From Artocarpus heterophyllus (taxonomy: Eukaryota > Streptophyta > Magnoliopsida > Rosales > Moraceae), in NCBI GenBank assembly GCA_025403435.1, contig CM046354.1:24834728-24898727 (forward strand): a stretch of DNA of 64,000 nt. The letters run 5' to 3'. The notes beneath the pieces were generated by a model. It searched no databases, was not told where the DNA came from, and saw only the letters and a list, made by a program, of their open reading frames with translations. Position 1 is the first letter of the stretch. Every line of letters begins with the position of its first letter. Positions 59,641-64,000 of this stretch are shown in pieces. The translations under genes and the position numbers were made by a program.

Positions 59641-61655
59641 TGTTAGACACGTATGCCCTAAGGAGTAAAAATGTAATACGTTTTTGGAGACATTTTTATC
59701 AATTAAAGAATTTATTTATTTATATATACCAAATCTTGTCCTCTTTACGTTCATATTTGTTAAATGTATGATAAGCAAACAGTAGTCTGAGACTGTCAGT
59801 CTAAACCTTAAGAATTGGGCATATGATGGACTGATTCTGCGGAAGACACGATTCTTAAAGTGGCGGTCTAAAACATATGATCCACAATCGAGGGAATAAA
59901 GTTGGGCGCTTTATTCATGTAAAGATTGTTATGTTATCTATATCCCTTTCGGGAGATGGTTTGTCTTGGCCATTGGAGTTGGACTCCGTGAATAGAAACA
60001 TTGGCATGTTGTCATAGGTGACGATGTATTGGATCGGGACATAAAGTGAATTGATTTGGATTAATAATTCTGTCTCGGCAAATTGATTCACTTTAGACAG
60101 TCATTTGTATTGTATCTTAATCCTGAGATGAATAGTGGGGCCCGTTGTCTCGACTTGTGTCTTTTGATATACCAAAGGGTGACACCCATATCTTAATAGT
60201 GGTATGCATGCCGGTACGTTGGAAGCATGACTCTTGATAGCGTAGACTTTTTATTCATAGATATGGAATCCATAGCTCCTCTTTAGGAGTAATGATATCC
60301 TCTTATATGCGTTGTCCTGTAATTGGAAAACTAGAGCGCTCAACCATTTGGATACATAGGTGTAACCGAATGGTACACTATCTTTGGATGGTAAGTTTTC
60401 TAATGGTGAGACAATGGAACGTAAGATAAAAATAATCGGGAAGGTAAGACAGAACTTGTCCTTAAGCCGATTATGGATGATCATATGGGGATGCGATGCA
60501 CTATGATATGTCATGGAGACTTAGCTACACGAGCTTCATAATTCTATAAAGTTCGAGAGTGCAGCTCCAAGCTTTTAGTGGAATAGCGTTAGAGTTGATA
60601 ATTGTGAAATGTATATCTCGGATATTGGGTTTCATAATTATCATGAGCTTGAACTTTATAGGTCTATTTTGGTCCCCTTTGCTAGCTCACAAAATCCTGT
60701 GACGACACAGCGTGCTTTTCCAATAATTGGTGACTTATGTAGGATTTATCAGATTGGTTTAAAATTTGTAAGAATCAAATAATTCATGTCTGTTTATCAG
60801 TTGAATTAATTTTGTAAGAAATTAGTTCAAGATAAACTTGTTGAATTATTACGATCAGATAATTCTTGTCTGTTTATCGGTTAGTTTAATTTTGGACATA
60901 TTAGATCAAGATAAACTTGTAGAATTATTGTGAATTGATTTATTTTCTTAGAGATTATCTTGATAAAGTTTGTTTTGATCAGATAACTTCTCTATTGGGT
61001 TATTTGAATCAAAACTGAGACTTTATCCTTTAGAATCTCGGGTGAAAAATAAAAGATTCGCGGAGATTTTGTCTCTAGAGTTCGGCCTGTCGGATGACGT
61101 GTTCGGCCTGCCGATGGGGCCTGTTTGGCCTGCCGATCAGCGAGAGATAAGATTACGCATTTTCACGCCGATCTTATCTGATATTGATCCGAACTTGATT
61201 CTGTTTCGAGTTTTTGAGACCTAATCTGATAAGGACTAACCCCAAGACCAATAGCTATATAAAGGGAGTGAGTCTCATGATTTACTTAGATCAATTTGAG
61301 AGATTAAGAGTGATACTCTTCTAGTGAGTATCTGAAAACTCCCTGAGAGCTTTTGTTCACAAATCATGAGCACTAGCTTTGGGTTCTCTCTATTGGTTGG
61401 AAGGAGAGTCACTGGTGGAAGAGCTGTACGTGTGAGCCCACACTCACTCCGGTTGTGGATAGAGAATAGCAAGGAAGACCAGTTGGTTGAGGCTCTTCTG
61501 GAACGCTACTTCTCTACACAGGTTGCGGAGGTTCTTCGGCACACAGAGGTTAGTAAGATCTGTCTAATTTATACATATAACATGTCAAACTTGTGTTTTG
61601 GAAAATACTCTGATGAAAAATTTTTAAAATTCCACTACGCATTTTGTTTCCAACA
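59641..61655 (+). repeat. 3' LTR of copia C
   Basis: TGTTAG to CAACA. Motif copies at 61082, 61103 and 61125; TATA box at 61256-61264. All ORFs called within it have twins in the 5' LTR and are LTR sequence. Confidence 0.95.
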
Positions 61656-61660
61656 TGGGG

Positions 61661-62080
61661 GAGTGGTCCGATCGGATCAATAGCCCACTTGGCAAATGGC
61701 CAAGCAGATGTCACTGAGGTAAACGGCTCGGCATGGTGTCCGATCACCCTAGCAAACTGCTAGCACTTGAGGCATTTCTATGCAAAATCCTTGTAGTCTT
61801 ACTCCATGATTGGCCAATTATAACCCTATCGAAGACACATTTAAGCTAGGGATCGCCCCCTACATGGTTGCTGCATAGCCATTCGTGAATTTCCTTCATT
61901 AGATAACCGGCTTCCCTAGGTCCTACGCACCTCAAGCGTGGGGTAGTGTAGCCTATTGGTAAAGTTTTTTGCCAATCATCGAATACTGGGCCAAGCTATT
62001 GTGAATCCGGCGTGCTTGTTCTCGATCATCAGACAACTCAACTATGGCCAGGGATCGGATGATCGGGTCCATCCAGGTGG
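61661..62080 (-). pseudogene. Tat F integrase, N-terminal part
   Basis: The minus strand contains HHAEPFTSVTSAWPFAKWAIDPIGPLP, the start of the Tat integrase core with its first catalytic Asp (WAIDPIGPLP). It breaks off at copia C and continues at 51961. The preceding zinc-binding region is present only as fragments broken by stops. Confidence 0.85.
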
Positions 62081-62256
62081 TCTATTGTTCTTTCGCTACA
62101 CTAGGTACTTCTTTGGTGATGCTTGGTTTTGCTAATCTTTCGATGGGGAACGAGGTAAGTTCGTTGTCGCCTAAACCCAAGGGCAGCCGAGTAAGGGCAT
62201 CGGCCTCTAAATTTTTAGGTTTGGGGATTTGTTTGAAGGAATCCCCCAGTGACTTG

Positions 62257-62667
62257 TTAGATGACAAGCATAGAATCACTATGGATGGATATATAGTCCA
62301 CCCTAAGGTCTCTTGCAATTCTGAGGCCGACCAACAATGCTTCATACTTGGCTTCATTGTTGGATGCCTTGAAGTCCGAACGAAGGGAGTAGATTGCTCT
62401 ATAACCATCCAGGTTGGTGAGGACCAGACCAGTGCATGCCCCATTAGCGTAAGATAATCTATTAATGAAGAGCTTCCATTCAGGGCCCAACTCAGAAACG
62501 ATGCCACCTCTACTGCTGCTGGGGAAGTCTTGATCTTCTATTAGGGCCTTCTCAATGGAGGTGGTGCTCTGTGCGGCATCAGTGAATTTGGCAATAAAGT
62601 CAACTAGGGCTTGCGCCTTAATGGCCATTCTCGGAATGAAGTGAATGTCATACTGCCCGAGCTCCAC
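62257..62667 (-). pseudogene. Tat F second (archaeal-type) RNase H
   Basis: A 136-codon open stretch. It starts ELGQYDIHFIPRMAIKAQALVDFI, the linker typical of Tat polyproteins. It then gives EWKLFINRLSYANGACTGLVL, SNNEAKYEALLVGLRIARDL and DYISIHSDSMLVI. Family members have LFVDG or LYVDG at the first site; here the Asp is Asn (FIN), while the Glu of NNEA-YEAL and the Asp of SDS are kept, so catalysis would be lost. This extra RNase H is characteristic of Tat elements. Confidence 0.85.
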
Positions 62668-63060
62668 TGACTATTTGGCCATTCACCCAGATATCTTCGG
62701 ACTTTAGAGAACATGTCGCAAGGGGTAGTTGGTTGGGACACAAACTTTATGGCCTTGGAAATACGGCCGAAGCTTCCAAGCAAAGGTGATAGGGTGAATA
62801 CGAGTATCTCAAAAGGAGGGTATCTCTCCTCAATGCCTTGGAAAGCATGGCTCATGTAGTGGATAGTTTACTGGACACCAGCTTCTTCTAGGATGAGGAC
62901 CAAGCTTACAGCTTTTTCTGACATGGCAAGGTAGGTATACAATATCTCTCTTGGTAAAGGTTTGATAGGAGCAAGGGCATGGCTAAATACCTTTTGAGAT
63001 TTTGGAAGGCTTATTCACACTCCTTGCTCCACTCAAACCTCACCTTGAGTACCTAAAAAA
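62604..63060 (-). pseudogene. Tat F first RNase H, degraded
   Basis: Minus-strand MSHAFQGIEERYPPFEILVFTLSP resembles the end of the RT-linked gypsy RNase H (…ARYPPIEKLAFAL). Reading frames change several times, and much of the domain between 62860 and 63060 is unreadable. Confidence 0.6.
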
Positions 63061-63064
63061 ATGG

Positions 63065-63963
63065 CTAGCACTTATCAGTAGACCAGGATATGAATCTGGA
63101 TAGAGCTACTACTATGCTAGTTAGCTTTTGTACCTCCTTAACAGTGCAGGGTGAATGCATGTCGATCATTACTCGAGCTTTGGCTAGGATGATCTTGATC
63201 CCTCTTTGGTTCACCATGAACCTGAGAAACTTACCCAAGCCGACCCCAAAAGCACGCTTGGCTGGGTCAAGCTTCATCCCATACTCCTAGAGAACGTTGA
63301 AGTTTGCTCGAAGATCGGCAATGTGATCTGTTGCGTGGATAGACTTGATGAGCATGTCATCCATGTATACTTCCGTGGTCTTACCTTTCAGTTGGGCAAA
63401 CATCTTGCTCACCAGGTGTTAATAGGTTGTTCCAACATTTTTCAATTCAAAGAGCATAGCCACGTAACAGAAAAGCCCTTGGTCTGTGGCAAATACAGTC
63501 TTGATTTGATCTTCCTTGGCCATCTTGATCTACTTGTAGCCAGAGTAGGCATCCATGAAGCTTAGTAGCTCATGTCTGGCTATCGCGTCGTGAGCTGGTC
63601 TATCCGAGGAAGTGGAAGGCAGTCCTTGGGGCAAGCCCTGTTAAGGTCGGTGTAGTTGATGTAGACCTGCCAATTCTTGTTGGCTTTCTTGACGAGAACT
63701 ACGTTTGCAAGCCATTCTGGGTACGTGAATTTTAAGATGAATCCAACCTTCAGTAACTTTTGCACTTCCTCATTGATAGCAGCGTATCTCTCCAGGTTAA
63801 AGGCTCTCTGTTTTTGGATGACCGGTTTATGCTCAAACCAAACGTTGAGGTGGTGACAGATGACGTTGGGGTCGATGCCGAGCATGTCTTCATGAGACCA
63901 TGCAAATACATCCTGGTATTCCATTAGGAATTTCTCTAGGTCGGCATAGATCTCAAGCTTCAA
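63065..63963 (-). pseudogene. Tat F reverse transcriptase
   Basis: 63580-63963 carries DVFAWSHEDMLGIDP, KQRAFNLERYAAINEEVQKLL and YPEWLANVVLVKKANKNWQV, then TDLNRACPKDCLPLPRID (fingers/palm). The catalytic EVYMDDML is in another frame, its YMDD codons within plus-strand 63356-63370. 63065-63277 carries KRAFGVGLGKFLRFMVNQRGI (thumb). Several frame changes separate them. Just upstream (right) a TAG sits where Tat proteins usually read GSQL, before the polyprotein leaves the window toward protease and gag. Confidence 0.88.
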
Positions 63964-64000
63964 CTAAGAACCGAGTTAGACAGTGCGTTCGGGATGTACG
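63964..64000 (-). other. window edge within Tat F pol
   Basis: A short continuation toward protease; too little to assign. Confidence 0.4.

Larger units (their letters stand above)
51967..61655 (+). mobile_element. Ty1/copia element C, full length (9689 bp)
   Basis: 5' LTR 51967-53979, PBS 53982-53994, leader, gag, pol, polypurine tract and 3' LTR 59641-61655. Target duplication TGGGG at 51962-51966 and 61656-61660. The LTRs are full length (2013 and 2015 bp) and look very alike, so this is probably the youngest of the three copies, though identity was not computed. Gag has a stop at codon 20 and pol several lesions. Confidence 0.95.
47816..64000 (-). mobile_element. Tat-type Ty3/gypsy element F with antisense extra ORF, split by copia C
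   Basis: Minus-strand pol in order from the right: RT (63065-63963 and beyond), RNase H, a second archaeal-type RNase H (62257-62667), and integrase split by copia C (61661 to about 62080 and 51191-51961). Pol ends at 51191-51193. Beyond it lies a spacer with a minus-strand polypurine run (about 50853-50865), then an ORF in opposite orientation (48007-50462). Two RNase H domains and an extra antisense ORF after pol are Tat hallmarks. Protease, gag and the 5' LTR lie off the right edge. No 3' LTR is recognised on the left, so 47816 is a provisional limit. Confidence 0.83.

Noticed and set aside
62044..62457. 137-codon plus-strand ORF
   Set aside because: Exact antisense shadow of the Tat RNase H on the minus strand.

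Overview
This is a stretch of plant nuclear DNA, most likely from a eudicot. It is built almost entirely from nested LTR retrotransposons, with one recognisable host gene fragment. The plant assignment rests on GT-AG introns in a CYP704-type cytochrome P450, primer-binding sites matching plant initiator-Met and Asp tRNAs, Ty1/copia and Ty3/gypsy (chromovirus, Tat and Athila-like) lineages, and a CACTA transposase relic. No bacterial genes, rRNA, tRNA or CRISPR were found.

Layout. 1-4125: 5' portion of a minus-strand copia element (here D) with LTR, PBS, leader, gag and part of pol. 4126-9100: low-copy-looking DNA holding the C-terminal half of a CYP704-like P450 (three exons, 5541-7619). 9102-9656: frameshifted CACTA (TNP2-type) transposase remnant. 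10222-10555: broken copia LTR. 10556-44484: minus-strand copia element B. Its 3' LTR was split by a minus-strand Ty3/gypsy chromovirus E (11042-35856, TSD TAAGA). E in turn carries a solo copia LTR (13347-15339, TSD GTTTG), a solo gypsy LTR (20249-23061, TSD CATAT) and plus-strand copia element A (26955-35508, TSD AAATA). 44485-47815: Athila-like element G (LTR, tRNA-Asp PBS, gag-only ORF) that cut B's 5' LTR. 47816-64000: minus-strand Tat-type gypsy element F, with an antisense extra ORF (48007-50462) beyond the pol 3' end. F's integrase is split by plus-strand copia element C (51967-61655, TSD TGGGG).

A, B, C, the solo LTR at 13347 and the fragment at 10222 belong to one copia family with LTRs of about 2 kb. 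Every copy is disabled by stops or frameshifts. Because siblings and LTR pairs lie in the same window, insertions can be checked against their own empty sites and mutations against sister copies. The P450 fragment has no internal lesion but lacks its N-terminal half.

The best leads are a 21-23-bp phased array of a 12-bp near-palindrome in the copia leader, repeated in opposite orientation upstream of the LTR TATA box; premature stops dominated by CAG-to-TAG change; the antisense ORF with its own TATA box in the Tat element; and a G-box cluster in the Athila-like LTR. I did not find a convincing new multi-gene system.
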